From Sphingomonadaceae bacterium (lineage in GTDB: Bacteria; Pseudomonadota; Alphaproteobacteria; Sphingomonadales; Sphingomonadaceae), in contig JANYGB010000031.1 in the NCBI GenBank assembly GCA_025359445.1, forward strand, positions 1 to 64,000: a DNA stretch of 64,000 bases, in the 5' to 3' direction. Shown here piece after piece: positions 28,559-37,729 of this stretch (its first letter is position 1; each line of letters opens with the position of its first letter). A program made the position numbers and the translations under genes. The notes under the pieces are model-generated. The model searched no databases and had not been told where the DNA came from. It worked only from the letters and a program-made list of their open reading frames with translations.

Positions 28559-29238
28559 CGCTGCCGGTAGTCAGCGGTAATCACGCCTGTGGTCGCCAGC
28601 TCTTCCTCGTGACCCGTCTCACGCCATTTCTCGGCCAAGGCCTCGACTTCCCATTGCAGCATGGCAGGGTGGGCGAGGATGTGCTCGACCCAGACTTGCC
28701 CGCCTCCGACATCGAGCCCGTAAGTGCGGATGCGGAAGGCGACTGGGGCGTAGAACGCATCGACTGCGCTGAACTCGCCCCCCGCCAGCCACGGCCCGCC
28801 GAACTGCGACAAGCCCGCCTCAAAAATCTCGCGCAGTCGGCCGACATTGCGCTGCAAGCCTTGGCTCATCGGCTTGGGCCGGACGCGAACGCCAACGTTC
28901 ATCGTGCAATCATTGCGCAAGTGACCGAAGCCGCCGTGCATTTCGCAAGCCGCGCTTTGGGCAAACGCGCGGGCTGCTTCATCAGCAGGCCAGACCCCCG
29001 GATGACGCTCGGCCAGGTAAAGCGCGATTGACAGCGAATCGGCGATCCGGCGCTCGCCATCGATCAGCACGGGGACTTGCCCGGTGGGCGAAAATGCCCG
29101 GAAGTCGTCGTAATTGTCCGGCTTGGCGAACGGTTCGAGCCGGTCGGTAAAATCGATTTCCAGCGCCTTCATCAGCACCCATGGGCGCATGCTCCAGCTT
29201 GAATAGTTCCGGTTGGCGGTGATCAGCGTGTAAGTCAT
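28555..29238 (-). CDS. Glutathione S-transferase family protein
   Basis: This 227-residue cytoplasmic GST has an N-terminal thioredoxin-like domain (LITANRNYSSWSMRPWVLMK with the likely active-site Ser, and the cis-Pro and glutathione-binding GQVPVLIDGERRIADSLSI) and a C-terminal helical domain (GPWLAGGEFSAVDAFYAPVAF). The NYSSWSMRP opening is typical of a bacterial GST subgroup related to maleylacetoacetate isomerase-like or YfcF-type enzymes. The substrate cannot be told from the sequence. It is convergent with the small gene after metK. Confidence 0.9.
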   Translation of the reverse strand: MTYTLITANRNYSSWSMRPWVLMKALEIDFTDRLEPFAKPDNYDDFRAFSPTGQVPVLIDGERRIADSLSIALYLAERHPGVWPADEAARAFAQSAACEMHGGFGHLRNDCTMNVGVRVRPKPMSQGLQRNVGRLREIFEAGLSQFGGPWLAGGEFSAVDAFYAPVAFRIRTYGLDVGGGQVWVEHILAHPAMLQWEVEALAEKWRETGHEEELATTGVITADYRQR

Positions 29239-29268
29239 CGCGCCACGCTAATGCGCCGCGCGCAGAGG

Positions 29269-29934
29269 TCAATGCGCGGGCAGCGCGCCCGCTTCATCGG
29301 GCCACTGCTCCATCCGCTCGCGTCCCGCATCGAGGAACAGCGCGGGCAGCTTGCCCAGCATCAGGATCTTGTGGATGCACCAGTCGGCAGCGCGCTCGTT
29401 CCACTTGGCGGTGGCCCGACCCTGCCGTTCGAGCCAGCGCTGATAGGGCATGAAATGATCGGGCTCGTCCTTGTGGACGATCTGGAAAATCCGCTTGAGA
29501 ATCGGATCGGACATGATCAGCTTGTTCTTGAGGATGATCTCGACTTGCGCGTAGCCGCGTTGCTCGGTCAGCATGATCACCCGGCACAGCTGCTCAAACT
29601 CGTCCGCATTGGCAAGAATATGGTCAGTATCAAGCTCTTCGATCGAGCAATGGAACACCCACTGGATGAACCGGTCGATATGCCCGACCCTGCTATCGAC
29701 CTTGAGCGGCATCCGCCCCTGCCGTTCGAACCAGCGGCGGAACATCACGTAATGCTTGTGCTCGTCGGCGCGGTGTTTGGCGATTTCGTCCTGGAACACC
29801 CGGTCGTCCGGGCAGCGTACCCGCACGGCTTCAAGCACGCGGTCGAGCGAGGTATATCCGCGAAATTCATTGTAGAGATAAATTGACCCAACCACATCGA
29901 GGTAGCGTTCGCGAAAGGCAGCCCGGACTCTCAA
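29269..29934 (-). CDS. Ferritin-like diiron protein
   Basis: This 221-residue helical protein carries a complete set of diiron ligands in the ferritin-like order: Glu23 (YNEFRGY), Glu58-x-x-His61 (ADEHKHY), Glu124 (LTEQRGY) and Glu157-x-x-His160 (KDEPDHF). That E, ExxH, E, ExxH pattern defines a four-helix-bundle diiron site, used by rubrerythrins, ferritins and diiron oxygenases. I do not recognise a named family. The start is TTG 29934, only four bases after the stop of the flavin monooxygenase gene, so the two are very likely co-translated. No rubredoxin Cys pairs are seen. Confidence 0.78.
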   Translation of the reverse strand: MRVRAAFRERYLDVVGSIYLYNEFRGYTSLDRVLEAVRVRCPDDRVFQDEIAKHRADEHKHYVMFRRWFERQGRMPLKVDSRVGHIDRFIQWVFHCSIEELDTDHILANADEFEQLCRVIMLTEQRGYAQVEIILKNKLIMSDPILKRIFQIVHKDEPDHFMPYQRWLERQGRATAKWNERAADWCIHKILMLGKLPALFLDAGRERMEQWPDEAGALPAH

Positions 29935-29938
29935 ATGT

Positions 29939-31072
29939 TCACTCCATCGTTGCGATCAGCCCCAAGACTGCCGCGGCGAATTCCTCGCGAAATTCCTGTA
30001 CTACCCCGCGGGCCGATCGAACCTGATCGATCAGGCCTACGCCTTGACCCACAAAGTACGAAACGAGTTCGAACGCCGCTTGGTTCCCGCCGAGTACCGC
30101 CTTTTCGATTTTCTGGAAACTCGGTTCAGAGACCATGCCCATTAGCGGCATCGGCAGCGCGCCGGGGCCATCAGCGCTGTCCCACGCCTCGTGCCACGCG
30201 GTCTTGAGCTGACGCGCGGGCTTTCCAGTACGGCTTCTGGAGCGAACAGTGTCACGGCTGCGCGCCGCGATCATCTTGTCGCGGAAGGCTTCGCTGGTTT
30301 CGGCCTCGGGCGTGGCGAGCCAGACGGACCCGGTCCACGCGCCTTGCGCGCCCGCCGCCATCATTCCGGCCATTTGTCCGCCGGTCATGATGCCGCCAGC
30401 TGCCAATACCGGGATATCGTGTCCTGCCTTGGCCAGTGCCCGCACGACTTCGGGGATCAGCACTAAGGTCGAAACCTCACCGCAATGCCCGCCGGCCTCG
30501 GTGCCTTGCGCAACGATGATATCAACTCCGGCCGCCGCCTGCCGGAGCGCATGCTCCTTGGCCCCGACCAAGGCCGCGACCGGGATGCCGCGCGCCTTGC
30601 CTTGCGCAATCATCTCGGGTGGGGCGATGCCCAGCGCATTGGCGATCAGCCGGATCGGGTGGCGGAACGCCACCTCCATCAGGGCATAACCGTTTTCCGG
30701 CGTGATCCCCGAACGTCCGCGCCACGCGACCACCTCCTCTGGCGGCACCGCGATGCCGTACTGGCCGAGCAGTTCGGCGGTGAACGCGCAGTGTTCGTTT
30801 GAAATGGCCAAGGCGCGGGCGTCGTTGTCGGCCATCCCGGCGACCCGCGGATCGACCACCTCGGGGACCAGCACATCGACCCCGTACGGCGCACCATCGA
30901 TATGCGCGTCGATCCAGGCGAGCTCCTCCTCAAGCTGCTCGGGCGTGAAGCGCGTCGCGCCGAGTACGCCGAACCCGCCCGCCTTGCTCACCGCCACCAC
31001 CACATCGCGGCAATGGCTGAACGCAAACAGCGGAAACTCGCACCCGGTCAGCCGGCACACTTCGTTGTTCAT
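29939..31072 (-). CDS. Nitronate monooxygenase family flavin enzyme
   Basis: This 377-residue FMN-dependent TIM-barrel protein of the nitronate monooxygenase/2-nitropropane dioxygenase family oxidises alkyl nitronates or acts as an NAD(P)H-quinone type reductase in some subgroups. The phosphate-binding region is GTEAGGHCGEVSTLV with AAGGIMTGGQMAGMMAAGAQG, and the N-terminal ISKAGG-like motif is seen as VSKAGGFGVLG. The ATG at 31072 has a purine-rich leader. It is followed closely by the diiron protein gene; the CoA-transferase genes lie upstream on the same strand with about 50 bases between. Confidence 0.9.
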   Translation of the reverse strand: MNNEVCRLTGCEFPLFAFSHCRDVVVAVSKAGGFGVLGATRFTPEQLEEELAWIDAHIDGAPYGVDVLVPEVVDPRVAGMADNDARALAISNEHCAFTAELLGQYGIAVPPEEVVAWRGRSGITPENGYALMEVAFRHPIRLIANALGIAPPEMIAQGKARGIPVAALVGAKEHALRQAAAGVDIIVAQGTEAGGHCGEVSTLVLIPEVVRALAKAGHDIPVLAAGGIMTGGQMAGMMAAGAQGAWTGSVWLATPEAETSEAFRDKMIAARSRDTVRSRSRTGKPARQLKTAWHEAWDSADGPGALPMPLMGMVSEPSFQKIEKAVLGGNQAAFELVSYFVGQGVGLIDQVRSARGVVQEFREEFAAAVLGLIATME

Positions 31073-31123
31073 TGGTCTCTCCCGTTGCGGGAGATGATGG
31101 AGCGCGCAAGCCTGCGCGGCAAG

Positions 31124-31783
31124 TCAGGTTATGTAATGCGCGGTAGTCTGGGCCGCGAGATCCTCTGCCGTGACCCCGGGTGCCAGTTCAATCAACTTGA
31201 ACGGGCTGGCGTGATCCGCCCGCTGGAAAACCGCCAGATCAGTGATCACCATATCGACCACGTTCCTGCCGGTCAGCGGCAGGGTGCAGGCTGGAATGAA
31301 CTTGGGGCTGCCATCCTTGGCGCAGTGCTCCATCACCACGATGATCTGCTTGACCCCGGCGACCAGGTCCATCGCCCCGCCCATGCCCTTGATCATCTTG
31401 CCCGGGACCATCCAGTTGGCGATGTCGCCGTTCTCCGCGACTTCCATCGCGCCGAGCACAGTCAAATCGATATGCCCGCCGCGGATCATTGCGAAGCTCG
31501 CCGCACTGTCGAAATAGGCCGAATGCGGCAGTTCGCTGATCGTCTGCTTGCCGGCATTAACCAGATCGGCGTCGATCTCGTCCTCGGTGGGGAACGGCCC
31601 AATCCCGAGCACGCCGTTCTCGCTCTGCAGCGTTACCGTCATTTCAGGCGGAACATGGTTGGCCACCAACGTCGGGATGCCGATGCCCAGATTGACGTAA
31701 TAGCCGTCCTGCAATTCCTGCGCGGCGCGTGCGGCCATCTGGTCGCGGGTCCAACCCTTTGCGATGTGATCGTGACTAGTCAT
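31124..31783 (-). CDS. 3-oxoacid CoA-transferase subunit B
   Basis: This is the beta subunit (219 residues) of a family I CoA-transferase that moves CoA from succinyl-CoA (or another acyl-CoA) to a 3-oxoacid such as acetoacetate. The catalytic Glu is in LQSENGVLGIGPFP. GIGIPTLVANHVP and the GGAMDLVAGVKQIIVVM segment also fit. The ATG shares one base with the stop of subunit A, the normal arrangement for ScoA/ScoB or PcaI/PcaJ pairs. Whether the substrate is acetoacetate or 3-oxoadipate cannot be settled from sequence by eye; no other ketone or aromatic pathway genes are adjacent. Confidence 0.93.
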   Translation of the reverse strand: MTSHDHIAKGWTRDQMAARAAQELQDGYYVNLGIGIPTLVANHVPPEMTVTLQSENGVLGIGPFPTEDEIDADLVNAGKQTISELPHSAYFDSAASFAMIRGGHIDLTVLGAMEVAENGDIANWMVPGKMIKGMGGAMDLVAGVKQIIVVMEHCAKDGSPKFIPACTLPLTGRNVVDMVITDLAVFQRADHASPFKLIELAPGVTAEDLAAQTTAHYIT

Positions 31784-32508
31784 CAGCCGACATCCGTGGT
31801 GCGAGTGGTGCGGAATTCGATCTTCTTGTCGTAAGGGCTGCCGACCACCAGCCGCTGGACGTAAACGCCCGGCAGGTGAATGCAGTCCGGGTCAAAGGTG
31901 CCGACGGTAACAATCTCTTCGACTTCGACCACGCAGACCTTGCCGCAGTGCGCCGCAGGGACGTTGAAATTGCGCGCGGTCTTGCGGAAGATCACGTTGC
32001 CGGTCTCATCCGCTTTCCACGCTTTGACCAGCGCGAGATCGGCGAAGATCCCGGCTTCGAGGATGTAGTCCTCCTCGATTCCATTTGGGCCGCCGAACGC
32101 TTTCACTTCCTTGCCCTCGGCCACCAAAGTCCCCACTCCGGTTTTGGTGTAGAACCCGGGAATGCCAGCGCCGCCCGCGCGCATCCGCTCGGCCAGCGTG
32201 CCTTGCGGGCTGAACTCCACCTCAAGCTCGCCCGAGAGGTACTGGCGCTCGAATTCCTTGTTTTCGCCGACGTACGAACTGATCATCTTTTTGACCTGCT
32301 TGGTGCGCAGCAGCTTGCCGATGCCTTCATTGTCGATCCCGGCATTGTTGCTGGCAAAGGTTAGCCCGGAAACGCCGCTGTCACGCACCGCATCCAGCAG
32401 GCGTTCGGGAATGCCGCAGAGGCCAAACCCACCGCAGGCGATCAGCAGATCGTTACGCAGCAGGCCTTCCAGCGCTGCAGCGGCGGAAGGATAGATTTTC
32501 TGGGCCAT
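31783..32508 (-). CDS. 3-oxoacid CoA-transferase subunit A
   Basis: This alpha subunit (241 residues) pairs with the B subunit encoded immediately downstream, the TGATG junction making translational coupling likely. The CoA-transferase family I segments are [16 protein letters not shown] near the start, [15 protein letters not shown], and the [18 protein letters not shown] region. ATG 32508 begins [15 protein letters not shown]. The pair probably supports use of ketone bodies, agreeing with other hydroxybutyrate-related enzymes in the window (3-hydroxybutyryl-CoA dehydrogenase and the phaB-like reductase). Confidence 0.93.
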   Translation of the reverse strand: MAQKIYPSAAAALEGLLRNDLLIACGGFGLCGIPERLLDAVRDSGVSGLTFASNNAGIDNEGIGKLLRTKQVKKMISSYVGENKEFERQYLSGELEVEFSPQGTLAERMRAGGAGIPGFYTKTGVGTLVAEGKEVKAFGGPNGIEEDYILEAGIFADLALVKAWKADETGNVIFRKTARNFNVPAAHCGKVCVVEVEEIVTVGTFDPDCIHLPGVYVQRLVVGSPYDKKIEFRTTRTTDVG

Positions 32509-32609
32509 GCAATCTCCGGTCCGAGCGAATCAGGTGGCGCTAGAGAAACGCGCAGCTAACTGCAATTGCACAATTTGCCGCCAGACTTGCACCAAATGCA
32601 AGCAAGCGG

Positions 32610-33266
32610 TTAGCCCAACTCCATTCCCAGCAATGCCGACAAGTCGGCCAGCGCCTGTTCGCCGCTGGTCACCTTGATCGCAGCCATGCCCAGCGCGGCG
32701 GCAGGCTTGCAGTTGATGCCCAGGTCATCGAGGTAGACGCAACTCGCCGGGGCCAGACCGAGCTGTTCGCACATCATCTGGTAAATCCGCGGATCGGGCT
32801 TGCGCACACCTGCTTTCGAGCTTTCGATTACCGCTTCGAACCGCGCGAACACTTGCTCGTAGGCGTCCTTGGCATCGCCGCTGCGGGCCATTCCGGCGCC
32901 ATGGCCGCTTGGTACATTGTTGGTGATGCAGGCGAGCCGGAATCCTGCGGCCGCGAGCTGATCGAGCGCGCGGACCATGGCGGGGCGGATGCTTCCCGAC
33001 AAGACGCCGAGCACTGCGCGGCCTTCGAGCTGATGGCCCAGCGCTTCGGCTTCGGCTTCAAACAGGACGTCGAATGCGCGCGCATCGATCTCGGCACGTT
33101 CGAACTTGGCCCATGCGTTGTCATGCGGGTTGGCGGTGTTGACCGAGCGAATGAAGTCTTGCGGTAGGCCGCGTTCTTCCTCGAGCCGATTGAACGCTTC
33201 GAACGGCGAAGCGGTGATCACCCCGCCGAAGTCGAAGATCACCGCTGCAAATTGTTCATTGCTCAC
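32610..33266 (-). CDS. HAD-IA family hydrolase
   Basis: This 218-residue cytoplasmic hydrolase of the haloacid dehalogenase superfamily most likely acts on small phosphate esters. Motif I is VIFDFGGVITAS; note that the second Asp of the usual DxD is replaced by Gly (DFGGV), as in the epoxide hydrolase N-terminal-like and YihX-type subgroup. Motif II is CITNNVPSG, motif III KPDPRIYQ and motif IV VYLDDLGINCKPA. GTG 33266 is the natural start; the frame is open to 33404. It reads away from the UspA gene on the other strand. Confidence 0.88.
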   Translation of the reverse strand: MSNEQFAAVIFDFGGVITASPFEAFNRLEEERGLPQDFIRSVNTANPHDNAWAKFERAEIDARAFDVLFEAEAEALGHQLEGRAVLGVLSGSIRPAMVRALDQLAAAGFRLACITNNVPSGHGAGMARSGDAKDAYEQVFARFEAVIESSKAGVRKPDPRIYQMMCEQLGLAPASCVYLDDLGINCKPAAALGMAAIKVTSGEQALADLSALLGMELG

Positions 33267-33402
33267 ACGTTGCTCCTGCGTTCCCGGTTTCCGTGCCAGT
33301 GGCTTATCGTTCGGGCTGGCGCAACCCGGCGGCGCGATTTGATCTGGATCATGGACTAGTGAGAGGAGCAGGCGCAGGGTCACGCAGGAAGGAGCAGCAA
33401 CC

Positions 33403-34185
33403 ATGCGTTCGATCCTCGTCCAGGCCGGTCAAGACCGCCAAAACTCCGCCCGAATCGATACCGCGCTGGCGATCACGCGGGCCACCGGAGGGCACTTGAC
33501 CCTGCTGATCGATACCCCCCTCGATCTTTACGTTACCACCAACCCTTATGGTGGCACCTATGTCGCGACGAATGAGCTGGAAAAGGCGATAGCGGCGGAC
33601 GATGCACTGGGCAGGGCGCTTGAAGGCAAGCTTGCGAACGGGGATGTGCCGTTCGACGTGTGCAAGATGGAAGGTGCGCCGCTCGATGCGATGCTCGCCG
33701 CAGCGGGCCTAGCCGACCTGATCGTCGTTTCGCGTAGCTGCGGTTATGCCGGTGAATTGGCGATCGAAGCCAGTTGCCCGGTGCTGGTGCTGAATGCGGC
33801 GGCGCTGCCGATGCCGCTCGATGTTGCCTGCGTTGCGTGGGATGGCGGCGTGCAGGGCGCGCGCGCACTGCGCGGGGCGATGCCGCTGCTCAAGGCCTGC
33901 AACGATGTGCGCGTGCTGACGGTGGGCGGCGAGAACAAGGGCGACTTTCCGCAGACCGATCCGCTCCGCTACCTCGCCTGCCACGGCATCAAAGCCGAAT
34001 TGACCGAACTTGCCAAGGGCAGATTGGTTGAGGATGCGATCGCCGGCGAAGTTGCGCGGCTCGGCGCGCAGCTACTGGTGATGGGCGCATACAGCCACAC
34101 CCGGCTGCGCGAATTCGTGTTTGGGGGAGTGACCCGGCATTTCCTTGAGCTGTCAGCCGGGCCCGCACTGCTGCTGGCGCACTGA
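33403..34185 (+). CDS. Universal stress protein (UspA family)
   Basis: This 260-residue protein consists of two UspA-like halves. The N-terminal half starts MRSILVQAGQDRQNSARID with alternating strands and helices, and the C-terminal half (from about residue 140) ends with the nucleotide-binding type motif LLVMGAYSHTRLREFVFGGVTRHFL. The first half has lost a clear ATP-binding glycine pattern, while the second keeps the G-x2-G-x9-G-like order. The role is stress tolerance by an unknown partner. It is divergent from the HAD gene. Confidence 0.88.
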   Translation: MRSILVQAGQDRQNSARIDTALAITRATGGHLTLLIDTPLDLYVTTNPYGGTYVATNELEKAIAADDALGRALEGKLANGDVPFDVCKMEGAPLDAMLAAAGLADLIVVSRSCGYAGELAIEASCPVLVLNAAALPMPLDVACVAWDGGVQGARALRGAMPLLKACNDVRVLTVGGENKGDFPQTDPLRYLACHGIKAELTELAKGRLVEDAIAGEVARLGAQLLVMGAYSHTRLREFVFGGVTRHFLELSAGPALLLAH

Positions 34186-34276
34186 GCGATAACTTCTGCG
34201 CGCAGTTCGTCGAATAACGTTGGCTTTTTGTCCTGGTTCGCGGTGGATTGACGCCGTACAACCGGGGAGAATTGCC

Positions 34277-35086
34277 ATGAAACGCCGCCTGTTACCGCTC
34301 GCTTTGCTGGGTGCCGCCGCGCTGGCCGCGCCGCTGCTCGCCACGCCGGCAATTACCGTGACCAAACCCGCGCCCTATGCCGCGTGGCTCGCCGATCCGC
34401 TGCGCAGCGACGATATGCGCAAGCTCGATGCAGGGCGGATGCCTGGCGAGGTACTAGCCTTCGCGGCGGTAAAGCCGGGCCAGACCGTGCTCGATTTCTT
34501 CGCTGGCAGCGGGTACTATTCGCTGCTGCTGGCCCGCGCGGTCGGCCCCAAGGGCATGGTCTTTGCTGCCAATCCGCCGGGTGAAAACAATCCCAAAGCG
34601 TGGGAGCCGCTGGCGGGCAAAGTACCGCAGCTCCATGTCATGGTCGCCGAGATCCCGCAGATGCAGTTTGCGCCGCGCTCGCTTGACCTCATTTTCACCA
34701 ACCTCAACTATCACGACCTTTACTGGGAATCAGAGAAATACCATTTCCCGCGGGTCGAAGTGCCCAAGGTGCTGGCGGCGTGGTTTACGCAGCTCAAAAC
34801 CGGCGGTCATGTTGTTATCATCGATCATACGGGCCCCGCAGGCGGCGACCCGCGCGAAGTGGCGGACCGGCTGCACCGGATCGATCCCGAGCGGGTAAAA
34901 GCGGACATGGCGGCCGCAGGATTCGTGCTGGAAGCCGAGAGTCAATTGCTGCGCCGCAGCGAAGATGACCATTCCAAGCTAGTTTTTGACCCTGCCGTGC
35001 GCGGCAAGACTGATCGATTTATACTGAAATTCCGCCGTCCCGCACCGTTTCCCGCCACCAGTTGCAAATTATGCAACATTAAATGA
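34277..35086 (+). CDS. Exported class I SAM-dependent methyltransferase-like protein
   Basis: This 269-residue protein has a cleavable-looking signal peptide (RRLLPLALLGAAALAAPLLA) followed by a Rossmann-type methyltransferase domain: motif I VLDFFAGSGYYSLLLAR, strand 4 SLDLIFTNLNYHDLYW and a C-terminal HVVIIDHTGPAG. It fits the predicted-methyltransferase group COG4798, some members of which are exported. SAM is not expected in the periplasm, so the substrate and even the activity are unclear. ATG 34277 follows GGGGAG. The C-terminus carries a Cys pair (TSCKLCNIK). Two intrinsic terminators follow the gene. Confidence 0.85.
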   Translation: MKRRLLPLALLGAAALAAPLLATPAITVTKPAPYAAWLADPLRSDDMRKLDAGRMPGEVLAFAAVKPGQTVLDFFAGSGYYSLLLARAVGPKGMVFAANPPGENNPKAWEPLAGKVPQLHVMVAEIPQMQFAPRSLDLIFTNLNYHDLYWESEKYHFPRVEVPKVLAAWFTQLKTGGHVVIIDHTGPAGGDPREVADRLHRIDPERVKADMAAAGFVLEAESQLLRRSEDDHSKLVFDPAVRGKTDRFILKFRRPAPFPATSCKLCNIK

Positions 35087-35166
35087 GTTTTTCGCACTTG
35101 CACAATAATAGGACCAATGACATTTAGATCGTGCCTTTTCAGGCATCCTCTCCCAAAACTTTCCGA

Positions 35167-35197
35167 GGCCGGGTCAGCAATGACCCGGCCTTTTTTT
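35167..35197 (+). terminator. Intrinsic terminator 1 after methyltransferase gene
   Basis: A perfect 10-bp stem (GGCCGGGTCA at 35167-35176 with TGACCCGGCC at 35181-35190), a GCAA tetraloop and seven T residues make a textbook Rho-independent terminator on the plus strand. It ends transcription coming from the methyltransferase gene before the CDC48-type gene. Confidence 0.9.
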
Positions 35198-35214
35198 CTT
35201 CCCTGCCCGGGAGG

Positions 35215-35241
35215 GGGTCAGCAATGACCCGGCCTTTTTTT
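35215..35241 (+). terminator. Duplicated partial terminator 2
   Basis: The 27 bases here are an exact copy of the 3' part of terminator 1 (35171-35197), 44 bases downstream. Only a 6-bp stem (GGGTCA with TGACCC), the GCAA loop and the T-run remain, because the left arm was only partly copied. It probably works as a weaker back-up terminator. Confidence 0.75.
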
Positions 35242-35350
35242 GTCCTCATTCAGCGCGACAGCGCGCAGGTGCGCCGCGAGCCGATTTGCAATTGGCACAC
35301 CCAGTTCCTAGCTTGACGCTTCACCCCGAGCGGCAAGGACCAGCAGCGCA

Positions 35351-37648
35351 ATGGCCGAAGTGCAGGAAAAAACAGTCAAGCTTCAGGTCGCCGCCGCGCG
35401 CCAGGAAGAAAGTGGCAACGGCTTTGCCCGTCTGCCCAAAGGCACGCTGTCCGAACTGGGCGTGACCGAAGGCGACGTGATCGCGATCGTGGGCAAGCGG
35501 CCCACTGCCGCGCGGGTCATGCTGGCCTACCCCGAAGACGAAGGGCTCGACGTGATCCGGCTCGACGGACTGCAGCGCGCCAATGCAGAGGTCGGCTCGG
35601 GCGATCATGTGCTGATCAGCAAGGCCGAAAGCCGCCCGGCGAGCCGCGTGGTGTTCGCCCCTGCGCAGCGCGAAATGCGCCTTCAGGGGCCGGGCCAGGC
35701 GCTCAAGCGCAATTTCTTCGGGCGGCCGCTGGTCGCCGGCGATCTGGTCGCCACCACCGGCCAGCAGCAGGTCCGCGACATGCCGCCTGAAGTCGCGCGG
35801 ATGTTCAATGCCCCGGCTTTCGCACTGACCCAGATCCGCCTGACCGTGGTTGCCACCGTGCCCAAGGGCATCGTCCATATCGACGAAAACACCGAAGTCG
35901 AACTGCGCGAGCAATTCGAGGAAGCCCGCGGCTCGCGCGGCGATGTCAACTACGACGACGTCGGCGGGATGGGCGATACGATCCAGCAATTGCGCGAAAT
36001 GGTCGAACTGCCGTTGCGCTATCCCGAATTGTTCACGCGGTTGGGGGTCGATCCGCCCAAGGGAGTGCTGCTGCACGGGCCGCCGGGCACCGGCAAAACC
36101 CGGCTGGCGCGCGCAGTAGCCAACGAAAGCGAAGCCAGCTTCTTCACCATCAATGGCCCCGAGATCATGGGCAGCGCCTATGGTGAGAGCGAACGCCGCT
36201 TGCGCGAGGTGTTCGAGGAGGCCGCCAAGGCATCGCCCTCGATCGTGTTTATCGACGAGATCGACTCAATCGCGCCCAAACGCTCGAATACCCCGGGCGA
36301 GGCGGAAAAGCGGCTGGTGGCGCAGCTCCTCACCCTGATGGACGGACTAAGCACCGGCACCAACATCGTGGTGATCGCCGCGACCAATCGCCCCGACGCG
36401 ATCGATGAAGCATTGCGCCGCCCCGGGCGTTTCGACCGCGAAATCGTGGTCGGCGTGCCCGATCAGAAAGGCCGCCGCGAAATCCTCGGTATTCATACCC
36501 GCGGCATGCCGCTCGCCGCAGATGTCGAGCTGGACGAACTGGCGCGCACCACGCACGGCTTTGTCGGCGCAGATATCGGCGCTTTGGCGCGTGAGGCAGC
36601 GATGGATGCGGTGCGGCGGATCATGCCGCAGCTTGATCTGGAAGCGCAGACAATCCCGCCCGAAGTGCTGGATAACCTGACCGTCACGCGCGAGGATTTC
36701 CTCAATGCGCTGCGCCGCGTCCAGCCTTCGGCGATGCGCGAGGTGATGGTCGAGGTGCCCAACATCGGCTGGGCTGACATCGGCGGGGCCGACGAGGCGC
36801 AGTTGAAGCTGAAAGAGGGCATCGAACTGCCGCTCAAGAACCCCGAGGCGTTCCGGCGGCTGGGGATCCGCCCGGCAAAGGGCTTTCTGCTGTTTGGCCC
36901 GCCGGGCACCGGCAAGACCTTGCTGGCCAAAGCGGTGGCCAAGGAAAGTGAGGCCAATTTCATCTCGATCAAAAGCTCGGACTTGCTGTCGAAGTGGTAC
37001 GGCGAAAGCGAACAGCAGATCAGCCGGCTGTTTCAACGCGCCCGGCAAGTTGCTCCGTGCGTAATCTTTATCGACGAGATCGACAGTCTGGTCCCGGCGC
37101 GCGGCTCAAGCGGCAACGAACCGGGGGTCACCTCGCGGGTGGTCAACACCATTCTCGCCGAAATGGACGGCATGGAGGAACTTGCCAGCGTGGTGCTGGT
37201 CGGCGCGACCAATCGGCCGACCTTGATCGACCCGGCGCTGCTGCGTCCGGGGCGGCTCGACGAACTGATCTATGTCGGCACGCCCGATGCAGCCGGACGC
37301 GAGCACATTCTGGGGATCCACACCAAGAAGATGCCGATGGCCAAAGATGTCGATCTGAAAGACATCGCTCGCCAGACCGAACGCTTCACCGGGGCTGACC
37401 TTGAAGACGTGGTGCGCCGCGCCGGACTGGTCGCGATCCGTAAGCACGGCGCAAATGCCAAAAAGGTGAATGCTGAGGATTTCGCCGAAGCGCTCAAGGA
37501 TTCGCGCGCCACGGTCACGCCCGAGATGGAGGCCGAATACGCCAAGATCAAAGGCGAGCTCAAGCAGCGGGTCAACGAGGTCAACCTGACCCCGATCGGG
37601 TTTATGGCGCCGGGCATGGTCAGTTCGACCAGGGAGAAGAAGCACTAG
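35351..37648 (+). CDS. CDC48/p97-type AAA+ ATPase
   Basis: This 765-residue protein has the full architecture of the CDC48/VAT group: an N-terminal double-psi barrel and second N subdomain (about 1-190), a D1 ring (Walker [12 protein letters not shown] near 249, Walker [15 protein letters not shown], pore-side and [10 protein letters not shown] arginine region) and a D2 ring (Walker [12 protein letters not shown] near 521, Walker [29 protein letters not shown]). Such ATPases unfold proteins by threading. CDC48 is best known from archaea and eukaryotes; bacterial copies exist in alphaproteobacteria but their client proteins are not settled. It has its own transcription unit after two terminators. 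Confidence 0.93.
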   Translation: MAEVQEKTVKLQVAAARQEESGNGFARLPKGTLSELGVTEGDVIAIVGKRPTAARVMLAYPEDEGLDVIRLDGLQRANAEVGSGDHVLISKAESRPASRVVFAPAQREMRLQGPGQALKRNFFGRPLVAGDLVATTGQQQVRDMPPEVARMFNAPAFALTQIRLTVVATVPKGIVHIDENTEVELREQFEEARGSRGDVNYDDVGGMGDTIQQLREMVELPLRYPELFTRLGVDPPKGVLLHGPPGTGKTRLARAVANESEASFFTINGPEIMGSAYGESERRLREVFEEAAKASPSIVFIDEIDSIAPKRSNTPGEAEKRLVAQLLTLMDGLSTGTNIVVIAATNRPDAIDEALRRPGRFDREIVVGVPDQKGRREILGIHTRGMPLAADVELDELARTTHGFVGADIGALAREAAMDAVRRIMPQLDLEAQTIPPEVLDNLTVTREDFLNALRRVQPSAMREVMVEVPNIGWADIGGADEAQLKLKEGIELPLKNPEAFRRLGIRPAKGFLLFGPPGTGKTLLAKAVAKESEANFISIKSSDLLSKWYGESEQQISRLFQRARQVAPCVIFIDEIDSLVPARGSSGNEPGVTSRVVNTILAEMDGMEELASVVLVGATNRPTLIDPALLRPGRLDELIYVGTPDAAGREHILGIHTKKMPMAKDVDLKDIARQTERFTGADLEDVVRRAGLVAIRKHGANAKKVNAEDFAEALKDSRATVTPEMEAEYAKIKGELKQRVNEVNLTPIGFMAPGMVSSTREKKH

Positions 37649-37729
37649 AAATAGTCTCTGGGAGAGGCTGGCTAGACTCTGATTCAAGTGCGCATTGACG
37701 GAAGGCGCGGCCTGCCGTTAGCATCGGCT

